The translations under genes were made by a program, and so were the position numbers. Below are positions 48,433 through 58,274 of a stretch of 58,413 nt of DNA, in pieces (the stretch's first letter is position 1; each line of letters opens with the position of its first letter). Below the pieces are notes generated by a model. The model was not told the DNA's origin. It saw only the letters and a list, made by a program, of their open reading frames with translations, and did not search any database. This stretch comes from Candidatus Thorarchaeota archaeon (GTDB lineage Archaea; Asgardarchaeota; Thorarchaeia; Thorarchaeales; Thorarchaeaceae), in NCBI GenBank assembly GCA_016839275.1, contig JAEOUM010000222.1, positions 1 through 58,413 on the forward strand, written 5' to 3'.

Positions 48433-49164
48433 ATGAATCGAGCAAAGACTGGCATCACAGGGTTTGATGAGCTAATCGGGGGCGGTCTCATTGAGGGAAG
48501 TACTGTATTACTTTCGGGCTGCGCTGGTTCCGGAAAGACGATATTTGGACTTCAATTTCTTTTCAATGGAGCCTCGAATTATGCTGAACCCGGGGTTTAT
48601 GTCACTCTAGAAACTCGCCCCAAAGACCTACGGCTTGAAGCTATGCAATTTGGCTGGGACTTTGAACAGCTTGAGAAGAATAAATCGCTGGTTATCATCG
48701 ATGCTGCATCAAGCAAAGCAGGTCTTCCCACCTCCGAGAAGTACGCTCTCCGTAGGGGATTTGATATTGGTTCTTTGGCTGAAGAGATTTATCGGGCTGT
48801 TGATGACGTAAAAGCCCGTCGTTTGGTTTTTGACTGTGTTTCAGCTCTTGGTATGAGATTCGATGATCCCTCAGATGTTAGAAGCGAGTTATTCCGAATC
48901 AGTGCTCTACTCCGTGAGTTGAGGGTCACCTCTCTATTAATCAGCGAAACAGTTGAGCCAACATCCCTCAGTCGAGCTGGTGTTGAGCAATTTGTCACGC
49001 AGGGTCTTATCTCCATGAACCTGACAGAAACTAATGGTATTCTGAAGAGAGATATGCTCATCTGGAAAATGCGACAGACATCACACAGTATGAAGAAACA
49101 CTCCTTCAACATTGGAAAATTCGGAATCGCTGTGGAATCCACCAAGAAGTCCGTAAAAAAATGA
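48433..49164 (+). CDS. KaiC/RadA-like RecA-superfamily ATPase
   Basis: TGITGFDELIGGGLIEGSTVLLSGCAGSGKTIFGLQFL, RLVFDCVSAL. Confidence 0.92.
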   Translation: MNRAKTGITGFDELIGGGLIEGSTVLLSGCAGSGKTIFGLQFLFNGASNYAEPGVYVTLETRPKDLRLEAMQFGWDFEQLEKNKSLVIIDAASSKAGLPTSEKYALRRGFDIGSLAEEIYRAVDDVKARRLVFDCVSALGMRFDDPSDVRSELFRISALLRELRVTSLLISETVEPTSLSRAGVEQFVTQGLISMNLTETNGILKRDMLIWKMRQTSHSMKKHSFNIGKFGIAVESTKKSVKK

Positions 49165-49165
49165 A

Positions 49166-49654
49166 CTAGACCAATGCAAGCAACTGCAAAGCAAGATATG
49201 CTACTAGTATTATTGGGAGGAGTGGAGTGACACTCGGGTTCTCTTGTCGTTGTATATATGTAGAGAACGCGAAGGCGACAAGCAGAACAGCCATTAATAA
49301 TAGTCCTGACGCAATAATACCTTCTAGTATGGGTTGAGACCAATCACCGAACTCGATTCCAGGGCTTAAAATGGCAATTGTCACAACAGCCTTTACATCA
49401 GCTCCTCCAAATGCACCTACTCGGAAGAGCATGTACGCCACAGCAGCCATGAATATGCCAGCTGTTAGATGTAAAAGAGCATGCTCGACCAGATGTCCTG
49501 TGAGAATGACTATGCCCAGACCTACCATACCACCAGTGATCGTCACACGGTTGGGAACACGTCGTGAACGTAAGTCAAGTATTGCATAGATTAGTAGTAG
49601 CAGCGTCGTTGCAATAAAGGACAGAGTTGATGCGATTGTGAATTCTAGAGCCAT
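49166..49654 (-). CDS. A24-type prepilin/archaellin peptidase
   Basis: LDLRSRRVPNRVT and GAFGGADVKAVVTIAIL aspartate motifs in multi-TM protein. Confidence 0.85.
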   Translation of the reverse strand: MALEFTIASTLSFIATTLLLLIYAILDLRSRRVPNRVTITGGMVGLGIVILTGHLVEHALLHLTAGIFMAAVAYMLFRVGAFGGADVKAVVTIAILSPGIEFGDWSQPILEGIIASGLLLMAVLLVAFAFSTYIQRQENPSVTPLLPIILVAYLALQLLALV

Positions 49655-49756
49655 TCAACACTCAGCTCCTATCATACAATAGTATAATCTACCGTATATA
49701 GTCGCCGTGGAGCTACAGTAACACAGATTAACTACCCTGCCGAAGAACGATGCGTA

Positions 49757-50695
49757 ATGGGGAACAGATCAAGGAACCCCATATACTATGGTTCGGAAGT
49801 TGATTGCATGCAAGATCCATACCAAGTAATTCATGATACAACTTATCGTCTACTCGCGAAGGCTGCCACAGAACTCCCTAAGGATGTGAAAGAGGCTCTA
49901 AAGGCAGCTACAAAGCGCGAAAAGAACGAAACCGCGAAGACTCAGTTATCTGCAATTCTCACCAATCTCGATATTGCTAAGACTGGTGTCCCTATGTGCC
50001 AAGATACAGGAATCATAATATTCTATGTCAAGGTCGGGGATAAATTTCCCTATATTGGTGAGATTAAGAAGGCACTAACTAAGGCGACTGAGAAAGCAAC
50101 AGCTGAGGTCCCACTTCGACCCAATGCAGTTAATCCAATCGTTGGTGGAAATTCTGGTAATAATACTGGCATCAAGATTCCATGGATAAACTGGGATATA
50201 GTAGAAGGTGACTCACTGGAATTGATTGTTTTTCCAAAGGGTGGTGGAAGTGAGAATGTCTCCATTGTTGGAATGCTTAAGCCTGGAGTCGGGCTCAAGG
50301 GTGTAAAGAAACTTGTAGTAGACAATGCGATAAGCTACATGGGTGCTGCCTGTGCGCCAAATATCATTGGTGTTGGAATTGGTGGTGGTGCTGATATTGC
50401 CATCAAGATAGCTAAAGAGCAGCTTCTCCGCCCCTTGAATGACAAACATCCAGAACCTGAAGTAGCAAAGATTGAGGAAGAACTCATGGAAGCAATCAAC
50501 ACCTCTGGTATCGGTGCGATGGGATTAGGTGGGGATACAACTGTATTAGGCGTGAAGGTGGGATATGCCATGCGCCATCCCGCCAGTCTACCTGTAGGCG
50601 TGGCTGTCCAGTGCTGGGCGGCACGACATAGCAAGGCAATAATCTCGAAAGATTTGAAGGTCACATACGTGACACATCCATTGGAGGGGAACTAA
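49757..50695 (+). CDS. fumA: Class I fumarate hydratase, alpha subunit
   Basis: TGVPMCQDTGIIIFYVKVG, RPNAVNPIVGGNSGNNTG, GIGAMGLGGDTTVLGVKVG; ATG at 49809 also possible. Confidence 0.93.
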   Translation: MGNRSRNPIYYGSEVDCMQDPYQVIHDTTYRLLAKAATELPKDVKEALKAATKREKNETAKTQLSAILTNLDIAKTGVPMCQDTGIIIFYVKVGDKFPYIGEIKKALTKATEKATAEVPLRPNAVNPIVGGNSGNNTGIKIPWINWDIVEGDSLELIVFPKGGGSENVSIVGMLKPGVGLKGVKKLVVDNAISYMGAACAPNIIGVGIGGGADIAIKIAKEQLLRPLNDKHPEPEVAKIEEELMEAINTSGIGAMGLGGDTTVLGVKVGYAMRHPASLPVGVAVQCWAARHSKAIISKDLKVTYVTHPLEGN

Positions 50696-50696
50696 A

Positions 50697-51302
50697 GTGA
50701 CTGAATATCATTTGACTACACCAATTACAGAGGCTGATGCACGAAAGCTCAAGGTTGGGGACGTCGTCTATGTATCAGGAAAGCATGTGTATACTGCTCG
50801 TGATGAGGCTCATGAGCGAGCTCTTAAGATGTTCGAGAAAGGTGAGAAACCCCCTGTTGATTTTGAAGGCAGTGTAGTGTATCATGTTGGCCCAGTAGCC
50901 TGGCAGAAGGATGGCAAGTGGGTGATTGTGTCAGCTGGTCCCACCACAAGTGGTAGGATGGAATTATTCGAGGATGAATTTCTCAAAAAGTACAAGGCTC
51001 GGATCATTGTTGGTAAAGGAGGAATGGGTCCCAAGACTCTTGGTGCATTGAAAGAAGTCGGAGCTGTCTACTGCAGTTACACAGGAGGTTGCGGGGCACT
51101 AGCTGCTAAGGGATTGAAGGAAGTCACTGCTTATCTCTGGGATGATTTAGGAATGCCAGAAGCTCTCTGGGTGATCACAGCAGAGGAATTCGGACCACTC
51201 CTTGTCACAATGGATTCTCATGGAAATAGTATACATGCTGATATGGACAAGCTCATTGCTAGTCGAAAAGCTGAGGTCTATGCAAAGATCGGTATCAAGT
51301 AG
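50697..51302 (+). CDS. fumB: Class I fumarate hydratase, beta subunit
   Basis: GDVVYVSGKHVYTARDEAHERAL, GPVAWQKDGKWVIVSAGPTTSGRMELFE, GKGGMG. Confidence 0.93.
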   Translation: MTEYHLTTPITEADARKLKVGDVVYVSGKHVYTARDEAHERALKMFEKGEKPPVDFEGSVVYHVGPVAWQKDGKWVIVSAGPTTSGRMELFEDEFLKKYKARIIVGKGGMGPKTLGALKEVGAVYCSYTGGCGALAAKGLKEVTAYLWDDLGMPEALWVITAEEFGPLLVTMDSHGNSIHADMDKLIASRKAEVYAKIGIK

Positions 51303-51502
51303 TGAATGGATTGGGGTTTGAAGAACCCCTTTCCAATTTCCATTTCAGTTATGTCATGAAGAAGACTAGAATCTAGTATGCTTCACTTAATAGAAGTGCC
51401 ATAAGTATCTACACATCACCTCCGCCCTCAATAGTAACTCTTAAACGGAGCATGCAAGCTCGACGGTTCACCAATGGAGAGCTGTCTACTGGAGGTCCGT
51501 AG

Positions 51503-53191
51503 TTGGATTATAAGACAATTATGTGCGATGTACTCGTTGTAGGTGCTGGCGGAGCTGGGTGCCGTGCTGCAATAGAGGCTGCAGAACATAACCTTGACGT
51601 TATTATGCTTAGCAAAGAGCTCCTCGGCAAAGCTCATACCGCGATGGCCGAGGGTGGATATAATGTATCCTTGGGGAATGTCGACCCAGACGACAATCCA
51701 GAGACCCACTTCAAGGATACAATCGTTGGTGGTAACTACCTTAACAATCAGAAGCTAGCAGAGGTTCTAGTCAATCAAGCTGCGCAGAGAGTCTTCGACC
51801 TTGAGGACATGGGCGCAGTCTTTGATAGAACTCCAGAGGGTAAAATCGCTCAGAGAACCTTTGGAAAGCAGAGTTGGCGGAGAACTGCATATGCTTCTGA
51901 TCGAACAGGCTCTGAGATTATGGTCACTTTGACTGAGGGAATTAGGAAGACATCCGTAAGAGTCTTTGATGAGGTCTTTGCTACAAAGCTTCTCGTCACA
52001 AATGGAACAATCTCAGGTGTTTGCGCAGTGGACTTGAAATATGGTGATTATTTGGTCTTTCGTGCAAAATCTGTGGTCATGGCTACGGGTGGTGCAGGAC
52101 GCATTTTCAAGGTCACAAGTAACGCACAGCTGGATGTGGGCGATGGTTATGGCATGGCCTATGAAGCAGGTTGTGACATGGTTGATATGGAGATGGTTCA
52201 GTTTCACCCGACTGGAATGGTTAAACCAGAGTCTGCGAAGGGTAGACTAGTCACAGAGGCTGTCCGAGGAGAAGGTGGGATACTTCTCAATAACAAAGGC
52301 GAGCGTTTCATGAACCGATATTACCCAGAAGTGATGGAACTCGCTGGACGCGACCAAGTTGCACGGTCAATAATGACCGAAGTCTTGGAAGGGAGAGGAT
52401 CTCCTGACGGTGGTGTCTATCTGAGCATCGCGCACCTCCCCAAATCCATAGTGGACTTTCGTCTTGAGAGCATGGTCGAACAATTTGAAGATGCTGGAAT
52501 CGATATTCGTAATGAGCCTATGCAAGTATCTCCAACTGCTCACCATTTCATGGGTGGCATAAAAATCGATGAGCATGCAGGAACGACAATTCCAGGATTA
52601 TATGCAGCTGGTGAGTGTACAGGAGGGGTTCATGGTGGGAACCGTCTTGGAGGAAATGCTCTTGCGGACACTCAAGTATTTGGTGCGATTTCTGGAGAGA
52701 GCGCTGCTAAGTTTGCAAAGAATGCAAAACATCTTGGCGTGGACCGAGAAGAGATAGTGAATGAGTTTGAGCGCCTCGAAGCAATGCTCAATCGGAAAGA
52801 AGGAATATCTCCCTCAGATGCTAGAAGTGAACTGACTGAACTTATGTGGGAAAAGGTGCAGATCTTCAGGAAGGAGGAGGATATGCAACATGCAGTCAAA
52901 GAACTCCATCGAATAGAGGAGGAAGTAGTGCCCAACATCAAGGTCGATGTTCCTGTAAAGAGATTCAATCCTGGTTGGCACCAAGCCATTGAGTTTGTTC
53001 ACATGGTGACGACTGCAAGGATGGTTGCTGAGGCTGCAGCAATGAGAAAGGGTAGCAGAGGAGCACATTTCCGCGTGGACGCTGACCCGAATGACAAGGG
53101 CTACTATAATATCGTAATCCGTAAGGGCAAGAATGGCAAGATGACACTGCAAAAGGAAGACCTACTGATTACTAAGATTACACCGCCATGA
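51503..53191 (+). CDS. Succinate dehydrogenase/fumarate reductase flavoprotein (TfrA-like)
   Basis: DVLVVGAGGAGCRAAIEAAEH, AEGGYNVSLGNVDPDDNPETHFKDT, MVQFHPTG, GNRLGGNALADTQVFG; TTG start. Confidence 0.92.
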   Translation: MDYKTIMCDVLVVGAGGAGCRAAIEAAEHNLDVIMLSKELLGKAHTAMAEGGYNVSLGNVDPDDNPETHFKDTIVGGNYLNNQKLAEVLVNQAAQRVFDLEDMGAVFDRTPEGKIAQRTFGKQSWRRTAYASDRTGSEIMVTLTEGIRKTSVRVFDEVFATKLLVTNGTISGVCAVDLKYGDYLVFRAKSVVMATGGAGRIFKVTSNAQLDVGDGYGMAYEAGCDMVDMEMVQFHPTGMVKPESAKGRLVTEAVRGEGGILLNNKGERFMNRYYPEVMELAGRDQVARSIMTEVLEGRGSPDGGVYLSIAHLPKSIVDFRLESMVEQFEDAGIDIRNEPMQVSPTAHHFMGGIKIDEHAGTTIPGLYAAGECTGGVHGGNRLGGNALADTQVFGAISGESAAKFAKNAKHLGVDREEIVNEFERLEAMLNRKEGISPSDARSELTELMWEKVQIFRKEEDMQHAVKELHRIEEEVVPNIKVDVPVKRFNPGWHQAIEFVHMVTTARMVAEAAAMRKGSRGAHFRVDADPNDKGYYNIVIRKGKNGKMTLQKEDLLITKITPP

Positions 53192-53204
53192 GGAGGTTGA
53201 TATA

Positions 53205-54764
53205 ATGACAAAGACATTCAAAACAACTGTGTTCAGATACAACCCCGATAATGATGATGAACCCTATTTTCAAGAGTTTGATGTAGATTATGAACCTGGA
53301 ATGACAGTCCTTGATACATTGCTATTCATCCAAGACAAATATGACTCAAGCTTGGCTTTTAGATGGGAATGTAGAGGTGGTCAATGTGGTTCGTGTGCAG
53401 TAAGAGTCAATAAGACGGCACGAATCGCCTGTAGGACCAAAGTTGAACCAAATGCTAAACTCGTACTTGAGCCCCTTGAAAAGATGCCTGTTATCAAAGA
53501 CCTTGTCACTGATATGTCACAGGTCACCTACCGTCTTCGAAGAATCAGACCATATGTGGCTCGTGACAAACCAGTTCAGCATCCTGAAATTATTCACTCC
53601 GAACAGATTGAGAAGCTCCGTGAGATTCGAAAGTGTATAGAATGTAGTGCCTGCCTGTCAAACTGCCCAATTGTACACGAAACTTGGGACTACCCCGGCC
53701 CAATGATTATTCGTCAGCTGGCTCGATTGGAACTTGACCCTCGGGACGTAGAGGATCGTGTTGCAATGGCAATGAACGAGATGGTCTATACCTGTACCAC
53801 CTGTAAGATGTGCGAGGACATTTGCCCGAAAAGCATTAAGATTCCATCACTTGCTGTAGAGCTTCTCCGAGCAAAAGCTGTTGAAGCCGGTTATCCCCTT
53901 GCTGAGGGTCAGCAGGCTTTCGTTGACCAAATCAAGGCAACTGGACGTTCCGTACCTGAGAAAGACAAGTCGCTTCTTAGTGAGGTATCCTCTGAAGAAT
54001 TTCTAGTTGAGAAACCACGTGGTAGAGTCGCCTTCTTCACCGGATGTCTAATCGACTACAGAATGCAGAGCACTGGAAAAGCTCTGATTGAAGTCCTGAA
54101 TCGGAACAACATCGATGTGATTGTCCCCAAAGAGCAATGGTGCTGTGCTAGTCCAGCTTTTAGAACTGGTGACCTCAACACAGCTCATGCTGCCGCAGAA
54201 AGGGTCACTGAAATCTTCGAGCAAGTCATGGAAAAATACAACCTTGATACGGTCGTGGTTGCATGTGCAGGCTGTGGAAAGACCCTTCGTGAGGATCATA
54301 GACCCCTTATTGAGGAAAAACGTGGTGAACCTCCAAAGTTTAAGGTCTATGACCTGGCGGAGTATATGCTGGATGTGATAGGAAAAGAGAACATAATTCC
54401 ACCAAAGGGTAGAATTGACCTCAAAGTTACGTACCATGAGCCCTGTCACTTAGGTCGTGGTCAAGGTGTGGTAGATCAGCCGATTGAGCTTCTCAAGATG
54501 ATTCCTGGAGTCGAATATATTGATGACCCTATGAAGAATCGGTGCTGTGGTGCTGGTGGTGGCGTTCGCGCTGGCCAGCGTGAATTGTCACAGAAGATTG
54601 CTAACACCAAAAAGGAGTATATCCTTGCAACAGAGGCTGATATGGTCACGACGGAGTGTCCCTTCTGTACCATCCAAATCAACGATATGATGAAGGAGGA
54701 GAACATGAAGGTGCGCTATATACCTGACCTCCTTGCTGAATCTTACAGAAAGGGCGACCAATGA
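53205..54764 (+). CDS. Fumarate reductase/SDH iron-sulfur subunit fused to CCG (HdrB-like) domain, TfrB-like
   Basis: 2Fe-2S CRGGQCGSC, CIECSACLSNCP and CTTCKMCEDICP clusters, then two CCG-type motifs (CCASPAF...CAGCGKTL; CHLGRG...CCGAGGGVR). Confidence 0.92.
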   Translation: MTKTFKTTVFRYNPDNDDEPYFQEFDVDYEPGMTVLDTLLFIQDKYDSSLAFRWECRGGQCGSCAVRVNKTARIACRTKVEPNAKLVLEPLEKMPVIKDLVTDMSQVTYRLRRIRPYVARDKPVQHPEIIHSEQIEKLREIRKCIECSACLSNCPIVHETWDYPGPMIIRQLARLELDPRDVEDRVAMAMNEMVYTCTTCKMCEDICPKSIKIPSLAVELLRAKAVEAGYPLAEGQQAFVDQIKATGRSVPEKDKSLLSEVSSEEFLVEKPRGRVAFFTGCLIDYRMQSTGKALIEVLNRNNIDVIVPKEQWCCASPAFRTGDLNTAHAAAERVTEIFEQVMEKYNLDTVVVACAGCGKTLREDHRPLIEEKRGEPPKFKVYDLAEYMLDVIGKENIIPPKGRIDLKVTYHEPCHLGRGQGVVDQPIELLKMIPGVEYIDDPMKNRCCGAGGGVRAGQRELSQKIANTKKEYILATEADMVTTECPFCTIQINDMMKEENMKVRYIPDLLAESYRKGDQ

Positions 54765-54810
54765 CCAATCATGAATTTGAGTGAGAGGGGGTTCCCTCTT
54801 CACTCTCTCT

Positions 54811-56082
54811 TTACATGTTCTTCATCTGTTCCCTGAGTAGCCTATGAACCTGCAATGCTGCAAGATTTTCTGGTACAAGTCCATTATCGACCAGACCCCA
54901 AACAGCTTGAGTGAAGATTAATGGGTGTGATGCCTCTATATCCCCTGTGATGGCAGCCATTGCGTACTGCATGGCTCTGATAATCGGCCAGTCCTGTCTG
55001 GTAGAATCTATAATCATATTCTCAAATGTAGATGATTTGAGGCTGTACATTGAATTCCATAATTCTCCATGTTCTACAGAGAACCACTCACTGACTTTCT
55101 TTGAACTTGGCAGGCTTATCTCTGTAGGGAACGTGCTCCAGTCAGTGCCCTCTTGTTTCTTCGCAAGGCTATCCAATGAAAAGTTATCGACACTCTCTAG
55201 CTCTGCTCCAATATTCCTCTGGAGTTTTTCCAATAATCTCCGTATTGTATCGCTATTCACTAACCCTCGGCGTGCAGACTCGGAGATTCTGTGAGCGAAT
55301 ATTGCATTATGTCCTAATGTTCCATACTTGACTACAGCATTCATGAAAAGGTTGGAATTCGGTGATAAATCCGTGGGTTTGGCAAATTTGACTATCTTGT
55401 CATCCATTCCAAATTCATCTGCAGCCTTGGATGGTACCTTTCTTACCAAGAACTCTGTGAGATGCCATAGTGTCGCGATATGTGGCCTGGTGTATTCAGA
55501 AACAGGTAGTTCGGTCACTAAAGATATGGGCATAATGAATGTGTGACCAAGCTTGTCTGGTTCTTCTGCAGCTATCGAGGCTGTTGCACGGATGAGCATA
55601 GTCTGATCTGTTCTCGCTCCTAGCACCGCAGCAGCTTTGAGTGCGCTCATTTGTACTCTCTCTCTAATAGATTGGATGTACACTTGTACCGCATTTCCTC
55701 GTGAGTCTAGCCGAGTTTCAATATCATATCTGGGTCCTTGTTCTAATCGCCAATGGTCTGTATCTGCTAAGTGGTATGCCAATCGCTCAATCAACACCTC
55801 TTGCAGATTTGTCGTTTGCTCAGTTGGAAGATTGATTACACGATTAGCCATTGATTTCTCAGATACAAGTGTTGCATGCTGTCCAAGGCTCTCAATCATT
55901 CTATGGACTGTATACACTGAAATCGTAGCATGAGATGTGTCAAAGGTACGCTCCTCATGCCAAGCTGCTGCGTGCATGATAATAGCCCAGATGGCTGAAG
56001 TTCTAACAGAGGGTAGTAAAGACCGAACAGCTTTCACAGCCTCCCTACCATTAGCATGTAAACACGCTTCAAGAAGGTCCAT
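54811..56082 (-). CDS. Hypothetical protein, 423 aa, largely helical
   Basis: Long ORF; no family recognised. Confidence 0.7.
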   Translation of the reverse strand: MDLLEACLHANGREAVKAVRSLLPSVRTSAIWAIIMHAAAWHEERTFDTSHATISVYTVHRMIESLGQHATLVSEKSMANRVINLPTEQTTNLQEVLIERLAYHLADTDHWRLEQGPRYDIETRLDSRGNAVQVYIQSIRERVQMSALKAAAVLGARTDQTMLIRATASIAAEEPDKLGHTFIMPISLVTELPVSEYTRPHIATLWHLTEFLVRKVPSKAADEFGMDDKIVKFAKPTDLSPNSNLFMNAVVKYGTLGHNAIFAHRISESARRGLVNSDTIRRLLEKLQRNIGAELESVDNFSLDSLAKKQEGTDWSTFPTEISLPSSKKVSEWFSVEHGELWNSMYSLKSSTFENMIIDSTRQDWPIIRAMQYAMAAITGDIEASHPLIFTQAVWGLVDNGLVPENLAALQVHRLLREQMKNM

Positions 56083-56110
56083 GTGGGCATTTCCCCTTAA
56101 CGTACTAATG

Positions 56111-56653
56111 CTACGTTACTATGAAAGACTCTCTACAAACAGAACAAGTGACTGTTTCTCCCTTGACTGCAACCCGTTCCAATTCGGTTCTGCAATATGG
56201 GCATCCATGGATAGTCTTCGGTGCAGGTCCTGTACCAGTTCCTAGAATAAAATCACCCGAATCATGGTCGATCCTTCCTGACAATTCGCGCCCGTCAAGG
56301 AGATCTCCTAGTATCTTTGTGACGTTATGCGCTGAAACGCCCGACTCTTGAGAAATTCTCTCAATCGAGATTTTTCTCATCGATTGGATAGCTCTCTTTA
56401 CTGCAGTGACAGGGTCGACTGTAGCCTTTCTCTCTACAGGGGGAGGATGTAGTTTTGCAGCTTTTAGGTCGGTTGGTTCAATTCTCGGTGTAATTGAAGA
56501 TTCTTGCACGCTTCCTCCAGCTTCCTTCAGCTGCTGTCGCAGTGTGGTCATCTTGGCTCTATACTCATCCTCTGAAACCCATCCGCGCATATAGTCAAGA
56601 TCCAAGTCCTTTATTGCAGCTTCAATTCTTGTTAATTCGTCGTCGTGCTCCAT
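56111..56653 (-). CDS. Protein with helical N-terminus, winged-helix-like region and C-terminal zinc ribbon
   Basis: ISIERISQESGVSAHNVTKILGDLLDGRELSGRID and CPYCRTELERVAVKGETVTCSVC. Confidence 0.7.
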   Translation of the reverse strand: MEHDDELTRIEAAIKDLDLDYMRGWVSEDEYRAKMTTLRQQLKEAGGSVQESSITPRIEPTDLKAAKLHPPPVERKATVDPVTAVKRAIQSMRKISIERISQESGVSAHNVTKILGDLLDGRELSGRIDHDSGDFILGTGTGPAPKTIHGCPYCRTELERVAVKGETVTCSVCRESFIVT

Positions 56654-56744
56654 TTTTGTCAGCTCATGGGTCCAGATTACAAGTATAGTACGGCAGCTTG
56701 AATAATATAAGCTGAGCTATGTCATAGTCCTCTTCAGAATTAAC

Positions 56745-57341
56745 TCAATCTTCTAATCGACGGCCTTCTGGCAGTTCATCAAGAAGTACCCCTTCATCCT
56801 CAGATCTTGCAATAGCCCTCTTAGCCTTCGCTCCGCCTATATTCTCAAGGGCACCAGCCACAGTCTGCCTGACAAAAACAGACTCATCTTGAAGAGAATT
56901 AATTAATGCATCAACAGCGCGCGGATCCTTTCTCTCTCCAAGCTGTGCAGCAGCATGAATTCGCACCATGTGTCGAGAATCAGTCAGTCCTCTAATCAAG
57001 ACCTCAGTTGCTCTAGGGTCTTTCAACTGACTCAATCGTTCTAAAGCACCAAGACAAACCTGTTCGTCGCTATTCTGTAATTCTTTTTCAAGTTCTTTGA
57101 GTATGTGATCATCATCCATGCTAACAGGTTTCTTCTTGGATTTCGTTTTCTTTATTGTTTTCTTCTCGACTGCTTTTTTGACCAATGGTTTCTTTTCTAC
57201 CCCTTTCTTTGCAGTCGTCTTTTCCTTTGCTTTTTGAACTGTGGTCTTCTTTGAGGCTTTTACCTTATCAGAGCTAGGTTTACTAGCTGGCTTCTTTGTT
57301 TCGTCACCTTTCTTTGGGGTTCGTGCGGACTTTGGCAACAC
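56745..57341 (-). CDS. HEAT-repeat (PBS-lyase-like) protein with Lys-rich N-terminal tail
   Basis: DPRATEVLIRGLTDSRHMVRIHAAAQLGERKDPRAVDALINSLQDESVFVRQTVAGALENIG. Confidence 0.85.
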   Translation of the reverse strand: MLPKSARTPKKGDETKKPASKPSSDKVKASKKTTVQKAKEKTTAKKGVEKKPLVKKAVEKKTIKKTKSKKKPVSMDDDHILKELEKELQNSDEQVCLGALERLSQLKDPRATEVLIRGLTDSRHMVRIHAAAQLGERKDPRAVDALINSLQDESVFVRQTVAGALENIGGAKAKRAIARSEDEGVLLDELPEGRRLED

Positions 57342-57470
57342 CCTTTCTCCTCTGTCTCCAAAAGATAGTTATTGCTTTCAACACCGGTTCATATAAAGTG
57401 TCGGGGAGTTCTCTACCATAACAGAAATGCCTTAACAGACTGTAAGACCTAATCAATTGGATGTGAGGAA

Positions 57471-57863
57471 TTGCACGAGTTCTCTGCTGCCTGCTCAATA
57501 GTTGATACCGCCTTGGAAGCTGCAAAGAACAACAATGCTACAAAGGTCAATGTGGTAAATGTTGAACTTGGTGAGTTTACTTTCCTAATCCCAGAACAAT
57601 TGATTTTCAACTTTGAGATTGCAAGCAAAAATACTATACTTGAGGGAGCAGATCTTCGCATTAAAAGTGTAAAAGGTCAACTGAAATGCAATGATTGTGG
57701 TTTTGAAGGTATTTCCAAGATTGATCCAGACCTGCCTCCTCAAATTGCTGTCTTTGCACCAATGAAATGTCCAAAGTGTGGTGGCAGTTCTACACAGATA
57801 ACAGGGGGGAAGGATTTCATCATAACTAACATTGAGGCAGAAATCATAGAACCCTCTGCATGA
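57471..57863 (+). CDS. hypA: Hydrogenase nickel incorporation protein HypA
   Basis: MHEFSAACSIVDTALEAAKNNNATKVNVVNVELGEF and CNDCGF...CPKCGG zinc site; TTG start. Confidence 0.88.
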   Translation: MHEFSAACSIVDTALEAAKNNNATKVNVVNVELGEFTFLIPEQLIFNFEIASKNTILEGADLRIKSVKGQLKCNDCGFEGISKIDPDLPPQIAVFAPMKCPKCGGSSTQITGGKDFIITNIEAEIIEPSA

Positions 57864-57896
57864 CAGAGGTATATGCTAGAGATGACTTGAACTAGG

Positions 57897-58274
57897 TTAA
57901 ATTAGAGTAGCGTTGAGGATGCCATCCTGCCCAGGGCGGCTTGTGACCTTTGCTCGGCCTTTTGTTGTCTTGATAATCGTGCCTCTAGTAATGACTTTTC
58001 TTCTCTGGTAGTCCATATTTGCGGGATTCATCTCAACATCTTGAATTTCTGCACGAAATGTGACTTTCTTGTTTGGGTCAGTCACGTTGACATACTGAAT
58101 TCTATATGCTGGGCTCTTCTTTGACTTGCCCTTACTATCGATTGTTTTCCTCTTTGTTTCACCCATAAGGGTTTCAGTGGGTGTGCGGCCCATTTCATAC
58201 TTCTTCTTGCTTCTGAATCGTTTTAGTCGAGAACCTGTGTTTGTACGATTGGACCTTGTGTGCCAGATGGCCAT
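57897..58274 (-). CDS. rps8e: Small-subunit ribosomal protein eS8
   Basis: MAIWHTRSNRTNTGSRLKRFRSKKKYEMGRTPTETLMG...RGTIIKTTKGRAKVTSRPGQDGILNATLI. Confidence 0.95.
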   Translation of the reverse strand: MAIWHTRSNRTNTGSRLKRFRSKKKYEMGRTPTETLMGETKRKTIDSKGKSKKSPAYRIQYVNVTDPNKKVTFRAEIQDVEMNPANMDYQRRKVITRGTIIKTTKGRAKVTSRPGQDGILNATLI

